Positions 1 to 11,891 are shown, counted from the stretch's first letter. The stretch is 64,000 nucleotides of DNA from Aedes albopictus (GCF_035046485.1 NC_085138.1:341322263-341386262); one strand, 5' to 3'. Translations and numbers: made by a program. Notes: generated by a model from the sequence alone, not told the origin.

Positions 1-2080
1 AAAACACATTCGCCTCCGATATCTTTCCCAACCCAGCAACAACCAGTCGGATTTCTCGCATTTTCCTTTCAGGCTAAATTAAATCAAACAATCCCAGTCG
101 GTTTTCTGGTTTCGGTTGCCCCCGGAGCCGACCAAATCGAAATGTTCGCATTTTTTTTCGTTTTCAATCCATAATTCCATTGTGTGTTTCTCAAATCTCA
201 TAGCATGTTTATCTCAATGTGAGCATTGGAAAAGAAATCAATGGCCTCCGCCTATCTGTGTGCTCTCCAATCCAACATATGGACCAACAACAACATGCGA
301 ATCAGTTTTGGCTCAACCCGGCCTCCCGGCGACTGGCGCAGTCTGCTTCAAAATCCGCAATTTCCAATCTTCTACCATCAAGAAACAACACACCGCGACC
401 ATTCGTCGTCCCATCTGACCCACCGACGAACCAACCAAGATATTCTCCTTCCGGCGCCTTTGTTTGTGACGACGACGATATGCACATAAGATGGGAAAGA
501 CAACACTTATGGTCGAAATATCTACTTTACAGAGAAATCCCCACTTTCGACCACGAATTCAATCCAGCTGCCCCTACGTGCACCGCCAGCTGTGAGTGCG
601 GGAGATGATAAATGAGGAAACACTTGGATTCGATCCGATTTGGACCGCCGGGGTCGGTGCCTTTTCGTCGTCGTCGATGTAGTCGGCCAATTTACGGTTG
701 AAATTTTCACTCCATTTTTCATTTGGCATCCTATCCTTTGGTAGTGGATATATCGTTTCCGTGTCGTTCCAACCGACGCCATTCTGCTGGTCGTTTGATG
801 TTCGAAGAATCTTATCTGCCTCTGGTCACAGCCAACACCGACAATATTTATTGGATTATGACGCAACTTTTTACAGAATACGTTGGGATTTCGTATGCAA
901 GATTTCTTTTATTTGAATCGGATCGAGATATCTATCGTGCTGCTAGTAGGAGTGGAAGTATGGGAATCTCGCTAATGGGAGTGTGCAAATGGAAGCTTAT
1001 GAGATTTGCAGAATGACGCAGAATTTTTTTCAAGTGTTCCCCTATGAATGTGTAGATGATGCCAAATATACTCCATTTCGGAAAATTCTGTGCTGAACAG
1101 ATGGGTTTGGTTGTGTATTTAACGTACCCAAATATCTATTTTTATTGTACATGAGTCAACGTCTTTATGTTTATGAAATATGCTCTAGTATAGATGGTGC
1201 TATCAAAATTGATAGTTTCTATTCTATGTCAAAATTAAAAACCTCCAGTCATTCACCTTCTTGTGCTTCTTTTTGTTCTTCTTCTTCCTCTTCTTCCTAA
1301 TCTTCTACACCCTTTCGTTCTTCCTCAGCTTTTTCTTCTTCTGCTACTTCTTCTTGAAGTTCTTTTTCTTTAACTTTTTCATATATTTTTTTCGACTTTT
1401 TCTCTTTTTTTCCTTTTTTGGGGTGTCGTTCCGAGACAACGCAACTTTACTACTGCATAGTGTAAACAGTCCCCTGAAGGCACAGAACTGAACTCGAATC
1501 CAATGCACGTGGTTTGATCCATTCGAAGAACACAGATTAGCGTCGGGTTCAATTCTGCTATATTCTGGCCTACGAGATGAACACGCTCCTCGTCAACGTG
1601 AATTTGGTTTGCTGCTCAGCGCTCACGCTCACGATGCACTCATGCAGCGGGAACCTATTAATGAGAGGGTAATTGTAGCCAGATTCAGGGTTCGAAACCT
1701 TACCATGATCCAATATTACACGCCAACCGATGCTGCCGAAATGTAAGACAAAGAAATCATCTTAACACATGCTATAATGCACACACTGAAAACGTTTGCA
1801 TACAAAAACAGAAACAGAAACAGTAGAAATCCAGATACAAATACAACACAGATATAAGTAATACATAAATACAGGGATGAATAATATAAGAAATACAAGA
1901 TGTCTAGGGACACCATGTAATGAGATAGGAAGACGATCAAGAGAATTAGGTAGACATTGCCGAGTGAGAAGTGTTTTAGTGAAATAGTGGGAGAAAACGC
2001 TGTAGAATGGAGGTGTATCGATTTAAAGTACTAGAATACCATGCCGTAAGTTGAATTTCAGACACAAACTACAAGATAGA
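1..2080. other. Unassigned AT-rich sequence, intron-like
   Basis: I see no supported gene in this stretch. Short open frames on both strands have no recognisable domain and overlap one another, as expected by chance. A polypyrimidine CTT/TTC-rich tract lies at about 1258-1432. The rest looks like single-copy or old repeat DNA. Confidence 0.5.
1258..1432 (+). repeat. Polypyrimidine (CTT-rich) low-complexity tract
   Basis: About 175 bases are almost entirely T and C on the plus strand, with repeated TTCTTC and CTTTTT runs. The Phe/Leu-rich translation is an artefact of base composition. Confidence 0.8.
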
Positions 2081-2082
2081 TA

Positions 2083-3005
2083 CAGGGGGTGGCCAAAATG
2101 TTTGGGATAGGCAACTTCTTTCTCCCACAAAAAAATTCAACATGCTGTAACTTTTCATAGAGTACACCAAAAAATCTCAAATTTGGACTATTTGTCAATC
2201 TGTTATATGTGCATCATTGGTACAAATTTGGGCTCAATTGATTAATGTTTCGCAAAGTTAGAACCGTTCGGGTAAAACACTAATTTTCAGACAACTCATT
2301 TTTGAGCTGTCATATCTCGGAAACCAGTGAACCGATTTGAATGAAATTTATAACGTAAACTAACAATATGTATATGCTTCACAAACTATTAAAACATAGG
2401 TACTTTTTCAACGTTGAAAAAAGTTATCATAGATTGACGCTGTTTGGATTTTTCTCGAAAATAAATGTATTTTTTTTTACATCAATGTCAATAAATTTTT
2501 GTGTTGATATCCAAAGATATTCCACTTCTGTTCTCAAGTTTTCTCTAATCAGATATATTAGATCCTATCTATATTGAAGAAAGAACACATTTAATAATAT
2601 TTGTGTGGTATTGTAAATTTGACTTATTTTCCCCTAAATGGTTAAAAATTTCAACCCGGTATAACTTAATTCGCCGTGAGAAAATATTACATTTCTTAAC
2701 GTCGTAATAAGTATCAATATATTGTTGATAAACGTTGAAAAATCTTTCAATTCGGTTCACTGGTTTTCGAGATATGACAGTTAAAAAATTAGTTGTCTAA
2801 ATAATAGTGTTTTACCCCAACAATTCTGACTTCGCGAAAAATCAATCAATCGAGCCCAAATTTGTACCAGTGATGCACATATAATAGGTTGACAAACAGT
2901 CAAAATTTGAGATTTTTTGGTGCACTCTATGAAAAGTTACAGCATGTTGAATTTTTTTGTGGGAGAAAAAATATTGACTATCCCAAACATTTTGGCCATC
3001 CCCTG
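2083..3005. mobile_element. Foldback TA-target element (Tc1/mariner-type MITE), 923 bp
   Basis: The element starts CAGGGGGTGGCCAAAATG and ends with the inverse, CATTTTGGCCATCCCCTG. It is flanked by TA at 2081-2082 and 3006-3007, the target duplication expected of Tc1/mariner-type elements. The arms are imperfect inverted repeats that run almost to the centre: the CTCACAAATTTG-like and TCTCGGAAACCAGTGAACCG segments near 2310-2340 return inverted near 2745-2780. It encodes no transposase, so it is a non-autonomous foldback element. Family assignment rests on the target site and terminus only. Confidence 0.85.
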
Positions 3006-3194
3006 TAGCTTAAATGAGTATTTTTATAAAACTCTTCCCGACATGCACAGACAACAGTACAAGCCAAAAGTGTACCCTCCTCCCTTTTAAGTTACATATT
3101 CAGATTCCCTGATGAAGATCCAAACACATAAGACTGCAAGCCACAAAGAAAATACCACTGTAACTCACCCAGTCTAACACATACAGTATACATA

Positions 3195-3462
3195 CAGGGA
3201 CAGAAAAATGATTGAGACAGGCAAACTTTTCACTTTCCAATAAATGTGTAATTTTTAGTAAAGTGCATCAAAAATGCTCAAATCTTCACTGTTAAGTAGA
3301 TATCTTAGTAGTCTATTCATGATCTAAATGTGGGTAATAATGGGCAATTCTTACTTCATGAGCAGTTCTAGTAGAATGCATTATTATCTGATAGCCGTTA
3401 TTATACTATTGTTTCTCCAGATTCAATGAACCGATTGGAATGATTTTTTCTAACAATTATAA
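3195..3462 (+). mobile_element. Possible one-ended fragment of another TA-target element
   Basis: TACAGGGACAGAAAAATG at 3195 resembles the termini of the TA-target foldback elements elsewhere in the window (TACAGGG start). I could not find a matching inverted end, and the sequence is interrupted at 3463 by the piggyBac-type MITE. This is a weak call. Confidence 0.3.
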
Positions 3463-3466
3463 TTAA

Positions 3467-4086
3467 CCCTCTAATACCTAATCCCGCCTTTAGACGGGGT
3501 ATAGTTTGAGCATTTTTGTAATTTTTGTGTCGTGGAAAATCTTTTTTTTTATATTTTTGGCAAATATTTAGGACTGTTCTGTATATCTCAAAATGGTTTT
3601 TGGTGTATTTTAAAGCGTATTTACATTTTTTAAATCATTGAAAAAATTATGTTTAAGTCACCTTTTAGATGTCATTGTTTATTTTGTATTGAATCGCTAC
3701 AATTAACATATTTTAAATTTTTCCCAAATCATACTATCCTAAAAAAACTATATAAGTTTAAGGGAATCGAATACACTCTAAAATTATTGTCCATAAAATT
3801 ACACGGAAAATAAAATTTTCTGTGAAAAAAATTTAAAATAATAATATTTCAACAATAATCATAAAATCTCAAAATATTTTCATCTCAAAAAATCCGTACC
3901 CCAAATTGGCTTCCAGGAAAAATATAAAAGTGTGGGGATGTTCAAAAATAAAAATTAGAAAAATCAAAAACTGAAATTCACAAAATCGAGAATTAAAAAG
4001 AATCATCTTCCAAAACATGTTTAAATCGATTTTAGATGACGAAAAATGATATTTAGATCAAAATAAAAAAATTGGGTATTAGAGGG
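3467..4086. mobile_element. piggyBac-type MITE, 620 bp, TTAA target duplication
   Basis: TTAA lies on both sides (3463-3466 and 4087-4090). The ends are inverted repeats: CCCTCTAATACC on the left and GGTATTAGAGGG on the right. A TTAA target with CCC-type termini is the piggyBac superfamily signature. There is no coding capacity inside and the interior is AT-rich. Confidence 0.85.
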
Positions 4087-4090
4087 TTAA

Positions 4091-4400
4091 TAGAACGCTC
4101 AATTCAACTTGAAATTGTTAATAAGGAAACAGATTGTAGTGATTAAATCAATCATTATTTATTTATTAAAATAATAAAAGTCTGTTTCAATGAAAAATTT
4201 TTTGAAGTGAATCAATTGATGATGATTGATGTCTGTATGTGTGTATGTGTGTCTATGTATGCATGTGTGTGTATGTGAGAGTGTGTACAAAAACACTTTT
4301 AAGTAGTAAACCTCAACCGATTTTTATGACGGTCGGTTCATTCGACGCGGAATCTGGTCCCATTGTTTCCTATTGAAAATGGTTCGGATCGTTCCAGCCG
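4091..4400. other. Unassigned spacer with a TG/TATG microsatellite
   Basis: This AT-rich spacer includes a (TATGTGTG)-type microsatellite at about 4229-4290. Nothing else was recognised. Confidence 0.6.
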
Positions 4401-5960
4401 TTCCGGAGTTATCACCATTAAGGTGTTCCGGACCGGTACTCCAGAATGGAGCCAGTGGAAATACTAGAAACCCATGCATGCGACACGTTTCGTCGTTCGA
4501 TAACCTGATGAATGATTAAGCAGGAAAATAGCCTTAGCCTATATCTGAACCGGTAGTGTTCCGGAACCGACTCCGGGTGTCCCGCCGGAAGTGGCCAAGT
4601 ATAGAAGTGCATGCGACGCCTTTTCGGCTTTTTCGGTAACCTGATGAACGGTAAGCAAGAAAATAGTCTCAGACTATATCTGAACCGGCGGTGTGCCGGA
4701 ACCTGTTCCGAGTGAACCGTTGGAAGTGGCCAAACCCAAGCAAGCGACACATCAAACCGTTGCATTTCCGATAACCTGATGAACGGTAAGCAGGGAAACA
4801 GTATCAGTCTATATCTGAACTAGTAGCTTTCCGAAATCGGTTCCGGGTGTCCCACCGGAAGTGGCCAACTATAAAAATGAACCAAACCCATGCATGCGAC
4901 TCATCATATCGGGGCTTTTTCGATTACCTGCTGAACGAATAGCAACAATAGCAAGAAAATTGGAAGTGGTCAAATCTAATAGTGAACAAAACCCATGTAA
5001 GGGACACCCCAAATCACGGCTATTTAAGTAACATGATGAATAGTTAGCAAGAAAATAGTTTCAGATCAAAGTCGGGATAACCGGTAGTATTCCGGAACCG
5101 ATTCAGGGTAACCCGCCGGAAGTGAAAAAAATATTATCTGAACCAAACTAATACATGCGACACATTAAATCAAGGATTTTTGACAACATGATGACCAGTT
5201 ATCAAGAAAACAGGTTCAGATCCCATTAGAGACTACCGGTTGTGTCCTGGAACCGGTTCCTATTATCCTGATGGAAGTGGTCGCATATGAAAGTACCTAC
5301 ACCAAACCCATGCATAAGTAACCTGATGAACAATTTGTCAGAAAATAGCCTCAGACCATATTTGGGAGATCTGTCCCGGAACCGGTTATGGTATCCCGTC
5401 AGAAGTGGTAAAATGTACAAGCGAACCATACCATGCGGCTCATTGAATAGCGGCTTTTTTGATAGTCTGATGAACGATCAGCAAGAAAATAGTCCCAGGA
5501 AGTGGTCAAATCTAAAAGTGAACCTAACTCATGCATTCGACACATCAAATAGCAGTTTTTTTCCAATAACCTGCTGAACGGTTTGCTAGAAAATTGCCTC
5601 AGATCACATTAGAAACAACCGACAGTGATCCGGAAATGGTTCCGAATGTCCCACCAGAATTAGTCAATGTCAACCTATGCATACGACACATTAATTCGGG
5701 TCTTTTAGGTAACCTGCTAATTGTTAAGACAATAATCTCAGACCATATTGGGAACCACCGGTAGTGTCCTAGAATCGATTCCGGGTGTCCCGCTGGAAGT
5801 GGAGAAACGTAAAAATGAACTATACCCATGCATGCGGCACATCAATAATAAACATTGAACGGTTAGCGAAAGAAAATTGTCTCATACCACATTTAAGACT
5901 ACCGATAGTGTTCCAGAATCGGTTCTGAGTAATTTTGGCTTTTTGATAACCTGATGAACG
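4400..5960 (+). repeat. Degenerate satellite, about 100-160 bp units
   Basis: About eleven diverged tandem copies share an ordered set of motifs: AACCTGATGAACGG, then AGCAAGAAAATAG, then TCAGACCATAT, then TCCGGAACCGGTTCC, then CCCGCCGGAAGTGGC, then CCATGCATGCGACAC. The CCTGATGAA motif recurs near 4503, 4640, 4772, 4928, 5030, 5184, 5319, 5466, 5570, 5712 and 5949. Copies differ by substitutions and internal deletions, so the array is old and not homogenised. The core CCGGAACCGGTTCCGG is palindromic. Confidence 0.85.
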
Positions 5961-6696
5961 ACTAGTGAGAAAATGGGCTCAAACCACATTGTAGACAAAA
6001 TGGAAAATTCCCTTTTTTGCATTTTTCACATAAGGGGGTCGAATTTTAAATGAATCGTGTGACCAAGGAAAATAAAGTATGTATAGCCTAAAGGGTGCAG
6101 AATAAACTTTGTCGAAATCCGCAAAAATATCTGTGATTGTGAATATCCTAGCATGTAATTATTTTCTTTATATTGATCGCCCTCCAGTGATAGTGAAGGT
6201 GATGAAGCAGTTAGTGATATTTTTCAGCTTTTTCTTGTCGTTGAACATAACGAGTATATGCCATCAATAAGTTTCCCAATTCGATGATGGCTTTGTTAAA
6301 ACTGTAACTTTTCTAAATAAAGTATTCTCAGGATTCAGTAACACTAACGTAGATGGAAAGATCTTGAGTACATATACGACGAGAAAGGCACTATCACTAC
6401 TAGGAAGATTAATCTGGGTTTTTCGTTTTTCTACTTCAGGAAAAGTACTTCTGTAATCAGAATACCAGTCTGGCATAGCGTGCTTATACTGTGTCCTTGG
6501 CAAACACCCAAAGCAGCATCCCACAGTGGTCCAAAATCTTAAAAAAACTAACGAAAGTTTTCTCAATACTTTGGCAAAGCTTATCTGCAAGTTTCTTTCC
6601 AAATTTGTTTTTACGAGACGTTTTATTTGACAGGAGCTTACGAGTTTTTGTCTGTAATTTTAGTATCCAACCATATTGGCAGTGCAACTCACCACA
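5961..6696. other. Unassigned AT-rich sequence
   Basis: No gene or mobile element was recognised between the satellite and the 3' end of the LOA-type retrotransposon. Open frames here are short and resemble no family I know. Confidence 0.5.
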
Positions 6697-6753
6697 TTTT
6701 TTTTTCTTTTCTTATTCCAGGGACAATCAGGGTTCTGCGTCGCGTGCCTTCCA

Positions 6754-7374
6754 TTAAAAGGGCCCTAAAAAGGGCTTGCTGAGAACTTTGAACCTACGTT
6801 GAGTGAGTGCACTGCAATAGCAGAGGATGTGTTCTGATGTTTCCCTCTCCTCGTCACAGAAGCGGCAATTTGAGGTTTGGATTGCTCCGATCTTTTGTAG
6901 ATGGTATCTGCAGGGGCAGTGTCCAGTTATTAGACCGGTGTAGATGTTGAGATCCCTTTTGTTGAGACCTAATAGTTGTTGGGTTTTCTTGGGGTTTATC
7001 GTTACGAGCCTTTTAGATTGGCTCGTATGGGGAAGTGCATTCCAGTTTGATGTGATTTGACTGACCATATATTTGTTCAGTTCCATTTTTACAGAGCAGT
7101 CTGAGATCCCGCAGAAGGGCTCAGGGCCAATGAACCTTTCATTAGATCCATTTCTGGCTAGCTCATCAGCAATCTCGTTTCCTTCTAGACCCGTATGTCC
7201 TGGGATCCAATATAGGTAGACTCGATTGCGTATGGATAAGTTTTTCAAAGCCAGAATGCATTCCCACACTAGCTTTGAGTTACAAGTGTAGTTATTAAGC
7301 GACTTAAGTGCCGCTTGGCTGTCAGAGTAAATACATATTTTTGCAAAAATTACTTTCTCCTCAGGCATAATAAC
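6754..7374 (-). pseudogene. ORF2 C-terminus: RNase H second half and Cys-rich motif
   Basis: This continues the preceding frame after a single-base shift near 7350-7375. It has IYSDSQAALK (catalytic Asp), WIPGHTGLEGNEIADELA (the His/Asp motif of RNase H), then FIGPEPFCGIS and a terminal Cys-rich motif CRFCDEERETSEHILCYC that resembles the CX2C...HX4C knuckle closing many non-LTR ORF2 proteins. The protein ends at 6754 and the A-rich 3' tail follows within about 60 bases. Confidence 0.85.
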
Positions 7375-9261
7375 ACGCATTCTAATATTGCATATATTTC
7401 CGCCTGAAATACTGTGGGCCACTGTCCTAAGTGGACAGAGATTTTTGTTCTAGGGCCATAGATTCCGGAGCCTGTCAGATTATTCATTTTCGAACCATCT
7501 GTGAAGAAATTTATAGAGCCTGTTGGAATGCTGGGTCCACCTCCTTCCCACTCCTGGCGGGAAGGAATGAACACATCGTACGGTAAGTCATAATTAACTA
7601 CCGTTTCCATCCAGTCACTACAAATTCCTATTGCGGGATTTATGGCAAATTCATTTAATATGCTGAGGTGACCCGTAAGGTCTCCCGACAGCAGCGTTTT
7701 TGTTCTCTTTAACCTTAGAGCACTGTTTTCCGCTTCCAGCTTTATGAATTGATCTAACCGGGGCAGGTGAAGCATTGCGTCTAGGGCCAAAGTGGGTGTA
7801 CTACGAACTGCACCAGTGATCGCTATGCAAGCGGTGCGTTGGATTTTGTTGAGCTTCGCCCTTGCAGCAGCCTCATTAGTTTTAGGCCACCAGACAAGGG
7901 AAGCGTAAGTAGTCCTGGGACGAACAATGGTTTTATATATCCACATGATCATACTTGGTTTTAGGCCCCATCTTTTACCCAGGGTTTTTGAACAAACCCA
8001 AAGTGTATTGAGACCTTTCTGCACAACTGATTGGAGATGAGAGTTCCAATTCAGTTTTGCGTCGAGTATGACACCTAGATATTTTACTTCGCTTGAATAA
8101 ACTAGTTGTGTATGATTCAAGAAAAGGGGTTTCAGTTGGACCTTCCTCCGTTTGGTGAAAGGGATAATGGAAGTTTTTGTAGGATTTATGCCTAGTTGTT
8201 CCTTATGACACCAGGAAAAAGTGTGATTTAGGGCAAATTGCATTCTTTCCACGATAACACTTTCGAATTTGCCTCGTACAATAATGACAACGTCATCAGC
8301 ATATCCAACCACTTCGAAGCCTCTTCTCTCTAAGCTGTCTAGAAGCTCATCCACCACCAGTGACCACAACAAAGGAGAAAGCACTCCGCCTTGCGGACAT
8401 CCCCTTGTTGCTTTAACAGTAATGTATGAACCGCTAAGCTCAGAGGAGATTTTTCGATTAGCTAGCATAGCATGTACCCAGGTAACAATGCATGGGTCGA
8501 ATTTTCTCCTCAACATTGCTGACCCTATAGACGAATAAGAAGCGTTATCGAATGCGCCCTCAATATCAAGAAATGCTACAAGAGCAATTTCTTTTGCATT
8601 GAGTGTTTTTTCGATCTTTTGAACTACCGTATGTAGTGCCGAGATCGTAGATTTTCCACTTTGATAAGCGAATTGGTTTTTTGACAAAGGCATTGCTTTC
8701 ATAAATTTGTGATTTATGTACTCGCATAGTACCTTCTCCATAATTTTGATCATTACAGAGGATAAACTTATCGGCCTGAATGCTTTGGGGTTGGTTTTAT
8801 CCCTCTTTCCTGCCTTCGGAATGAAGACAGCCCGGATTTGACGCCAATCGTTGGGTATATGCCCCAAAATCAGACTCGCCCTAAAAATCTCAACCAAGGG
8901 TGGAACCAGTGTTTTCTCCTCTTTTTGGATCAACGCTGGGAATATTCCATCCATGCCAGGAGACTTAAATGGCTCGAAAGATCTCACAGCCCTCTCAACC
9001 CTGGCCCGAGTGAAAGCTTCCTTTGCAACCTTTATTGCGTCTTTTTTAGATCCAGAAACCCATGATTGGATCTCTTGTGGATCTGAGACAGCAATTCCAG
9101 TGTCTTGGTCGCCGATGCTCGACTCAGGGATTGAATCAGGGAAGTGGATCTTTAACAATTCGCTCAGTGTATCGCTAGGCTCTACAGTGAGCGAACCATC
9201 CGTCTTTCGGAGGCTACCCACACCATTGGAGTGGTCTTTTGAAAGAGTTTTTTGGAGTCGA
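7350..9261 (-). pseudogene. ORF2 reverse transcriptase and first half of RNase H
   Basis: The 623-codon open part encodes the reverse transcriptase that copies the element RNA. Motifs by residue: FRPISLSS near 148, QFAYQSGKST near 183, FLDIEGAFD (217-225, first catalytic Asp), CPQGGVLSPLL (275-285) and YADD (307-310, catalytic pair). RNase H begins with FFTDGS near 571 and QAEIYAI near 605. The frame ends at a stop after LLCLRRK because of a one-base shift; the missing RNase H half lies in the next frame. The catalytic residues are conserved, so the element was active until recently, but it also carries a nonsense codon and an insertion upstream. Confidence 0.85.
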
Positions 9262-9530
9262 CTGCACCTCCCTTCTCGAGAACGTAAGACTCTACGCGCC
9301 TACTCGTCAGCTCCGAAATCGGCAACTGTTGTGGATTCCTGGCCACCGCACTAACTATGGACTGTTTAACCCGTTGGATTTTTGTTGTAGATTGTTTAAT
9401 CAAGTGTGTGACGTTTTCGATTTTAATATAAGTAAACTAGTTTTTAAGAATAGGATTAAATTTTTTTAAAACAGTCTGTGTGACAATTTTTGTCAGAGAT
9501 GTAGTAGCAAATAAATAAATAAATAAATAG
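9262..9530 (+). mobile_element. Nested 5'-truncated non-LTR tail (CR1/Jockey-like) inside ORF2
   Basis: This plus-strand segment ends in (AAATA)n at about 9510-9530, a retroposon tail. Its open frame reads like the C-terminus of a CR1/Jockey-type reverse transcriptase protein, with RLYAPTRQLR, HRTNYGLFNPLD and LFDFN-type motifs (here VFDFNISKLVF). The host ORF2 reads ...VVAR-L on one side and SRLQKTLSKDHSNG on the other, so removing the segment restores a plausible linker. A short GAGTC-like match at both junctions may be the target duplication. It is a small dead-on-arrival copy. Confidence 0.6.
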
Positions 9531-9535
9531 AGTCT

Positions 9536-10669
9536 GGCCACTACGGGTGTATTCTCTATGCTTTAACACATTAGAATCCACGATTTCCGTTTGGCTGACC
9601 TTATTTCTTTGTTGTAGTTCGTCAGGGCCTTTCTGTATAGGCTCCAATCGCCGGTTCGCTTGGCACGATTGAATTCCCTACGCGCAGTTTTCCTAAGCTT
9701 CTCAAGAGTTTTATTTCACCATGGAACGTCTCTGCTCGAACTAATTGATTTAGTTGGACAGCTCTCTTGGTAGGCATTAAGGATTTTGTTTTTAATGGAT
9801 TTGGACGCATCTTCCAATTGTGTAATGGACTTGATGTGACTTTCTATGATGTACTCTTCAGATTGTAGGATAGCTGAGTAGGATTCCCAATCAGTTTTCT
9901 TAGGATCTTTAAACGTTTTTTCTATCGTTAGACCCCCCTCCCATTCGAAGATGATGTGTTTGTGGTCTGACATTGATATTTCTTCAGAAACATGCCAGTT
10001 TTTTATTTTATCAGAGATAGACCGACTACATAGAGTCAAGTCCAAAACTTCCTGACGAATGAGGTTTTCAAACGTGGACTTGTCACCAACATTACAAATG
10101 TCAATGTTCTTGGGAGAGAGAAACTGTAACAGGTACTCACCTCTGGTGTTTATATTTGTACTTCCCCATACGGTGTGATGTGCATTTGCGTCACACCCTA
10201 TGACGAAGGGGATGTTGTGTCGGTGGCTGTAGGCTACGAGCGCAGCTATTTCTGGAGGAGGGATTTCGTCCACGTCACCTGGGAAGTATGCCGAAACCAT
10301 CAAGATCTCTCTACTCCCTCTAGCGGAAGGTACCTCCATCCTGACAGCTACGATGTCCCTTTTTATGAATTCTGAAATTGGAAAGTATTTACAGTTGTTA
10401 TGTAATAAAATAGCCGCTCTAGGAGAAAGCTGGCTGTCATCATATACCAACTTACATGAGTGTTGTGGAATACCTTGTATTCTGGATTTATTGACCCATG
10501 GCTCTTGAATGAGGGCCACGGTTAGATTCTCTTTGGTGAACCTCCGACAGAGCACACCCGTGGCGCTCTCAGCATGGTGGAGGTTCACTTGCAGAACTTT
10601 AGTCGCCATTTCCGGGGTTACCGCTTTTTTCCGGACGACGACTATCCGGCTTTGGATGTTGCGGATCAT
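9536..10669 (-). pseudogene. ORF2 N-terminal part: AP-type endonuclease, stopped by TGA
   Basis: From the ATG at 10669 the frame gives 317 codons of apurinic/apyrimidinic-type endonuclease, the enzyme that nicks the target for retrotransposition. Visible motifs are QEPW (55-58), GCDANAHH (158-165), LDLTL (209-213) and SDH (234-236), so the active-site residues look intact. The frame stops at TGA 9716-9718 directly after VPW. The same frame continues past it as NKTLEKLRKTARREF, typical of the linker between endonuclease and reverse transcriptase, so the stop is a Trp-to-TGA mutation. The reading continues to about 9536, where a nested insertion interrupts it. Confidence 0.85.
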
Positions 10670-11891
10670 CAGGGTGTCGTTTGGTGTTACAGTTTGAGTT
10701 GTTTCTCTTCCCTGTAGCGACCTGGCCCGCCAGTTTCGCCTCTGTGGTCAAACTGTCGCTTTTTGCACTCCCTTTGCCCTGTTTAGATACCTTTGGTTTG
10801 GTACCACTAGAGCAGGGAGTCGCATGTAAGCTTCGAGCTTTTCCTTTAGAGGTGGACTGACTAGCCTTTATGGTGCTTTTGGGGTGAGATTTACTAACCT
10901 CGCCCGAACCGGAGGCTTCCTCAGATTTCTCTTGGGTCGGCCTTCCAGTTAGCCGAACCTTGCCCGAACAGGAGGCCTCCTCAGATTGCTCTTGGGTCGG
11001 CCTTCCAGTCGGATTGGCGGTATCGGCAGTCGGTTGATCTGTAATCTTCCTTAGTTGGATTTCACCAAATCGGTAGTTGAGGGTGTATTTGGACTTCTTC
11101 AACTTTTCCATCGACGCACCCTCTACTGTGAAGATCCATTCGACATGAATGTCTTTCAGAATGGATCGTTTCACAATACGCCAATTAGTTGTTGTGATGT
11201 CATTTTGGCTTTCTATGAGAGCCTTTATTCGGTCGTCGTCATAGCTGGAGCTTTGTGGGAAGAATGCTCGGATCATCTCTGGACGTGGAATCGCCACTTC
11301 GTCCATTGCCATCAGCTCTGCACCTTCCCAGGGTTTCATGGATGGGGATATTCTCTTTAACCACTCAGCAGTCTCTTGATCCTTACAGATTAGAACCATG
11401 TAACCGGACTTGTAGATAAGGTTGTTGAATTTGGGTTTTATTGGCTCGTTTCGTTGTTGAACTACTCTGAGCAGGAGTGCTTCTTGTAGAAGGTCTAGCT
11501 GGGCTGTAGTGAGTTGGACAGTGGGAAAGTCTTTGGGTATTATCCCGACCTTCACGCTTTTGGCCATATCACTGTAGCTGATACCAGCTGTTTTCCTCAT
11601 GGGTGGGTTTTGTTGTCCAGACACGTTTTTCTGAGGCGCGCTGTTTGTGGACTGTTGGGCGCGCTCTCTCGGATCCAGATGGTGCTTCACCCTTTTTTGT
11701 TTGGGGTCCTCTGTGGCGGATTTGTCTAGGTCGTTTCTCGAGCGTTTTGAGGAAGTGGGCTCGCTCTCCTTATTCAGGATTATGGACAAGGCCTCATTCC
11801 GGTCTTTTCCCTTCTCCCGGAGAGTTCTAAGCTGCTTCCTCTGCGAACGTGTGAGTGTGGGGAATTTCTTTGCCATACGATACAAAACCAC
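10599..11891 (-). CDS. ORF1, gag-like nucleic-acid-binding protein of the LOA-clade element
   Basis: This is an uninterrupted 430-codon frame starting at ATG. The N-terminus is strongly basic (residues 1-75, many Lys/Arg), consistent with RNA binding or nuclear entry. A folded central part (about 100-290) contains the SYSDMAKSVKVGIIP and EMIRAFFPQSSSYDDDR motifs and resembles the central domain of LOA-type ORF1 proteins. The C-terminal third is low complexity, rich in Ser, Lys and Thr, and contains a tandem duplication of about 20 residues (TGRPTQEQSEEAS then TGRPTQEKSEEAS). I see no CCHC zinc knuckles. It overlaps the start of ORF2 by 71 bp in a different frame, so ORF2 would need reinitiation or frameshifting. 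The likely role is packaging element RNA. Intact here although ORF2 is not. Confidence 0.75.
   Translation of the reverse strand: MVLYRMAKKFPTLTRSQRKQLRTLREKGKDRNEALSIILNKESEPTSSKRSRNDLDKSATEDPKQKRVKHHLDPRERAQQSTNSAPQKNVSGQQNPPMRKTAGISYSDMAKSVKVGIIPKDFPTVQLTTAQLDLLQEALLLRVVQQRNEPIKPKFNNLIYKSGYMVLICKDQETAEWLKRISPSMKPWEGAELMAMDEVAIPRPEMIRAFFPQSSSYDDDRIKALIESQNDITTTNWRIVKRSILKDIHVEWIFTVEGASMEKLKKSKYTLNYRFGEIQLRKITDQPTADTANPTGRPTQEQSEEASCSGKVRLTGRPTQEKSEEASGSGEVSKSHPKSTIKASQSTSKGKARSLHATPCSSGTKPKVSKQGKGSAKSDSLTTEAKLAGQVATGKRNNSNCNTKRHPDDPQHPKPDSRRPEKSGNPGNGD

Noticed and set aside
1261..1491. Phe-rich putative membrane peptide
   Set aside because: It is the translation of a polypyrimidine tract.
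4418..5829. Short frames with LRLFS and PLPAGHPES-like motifs repeated
   Set aside because: They are translations of the old satellite; the repeated peptides follow the repeat unit and no frame is continuous.
6264..6757. Frames of 67-112 codons on both strands left of the LOA element
   Set aside because: They overlap one another on opposite strands with no recognisable motifs; chance frames.
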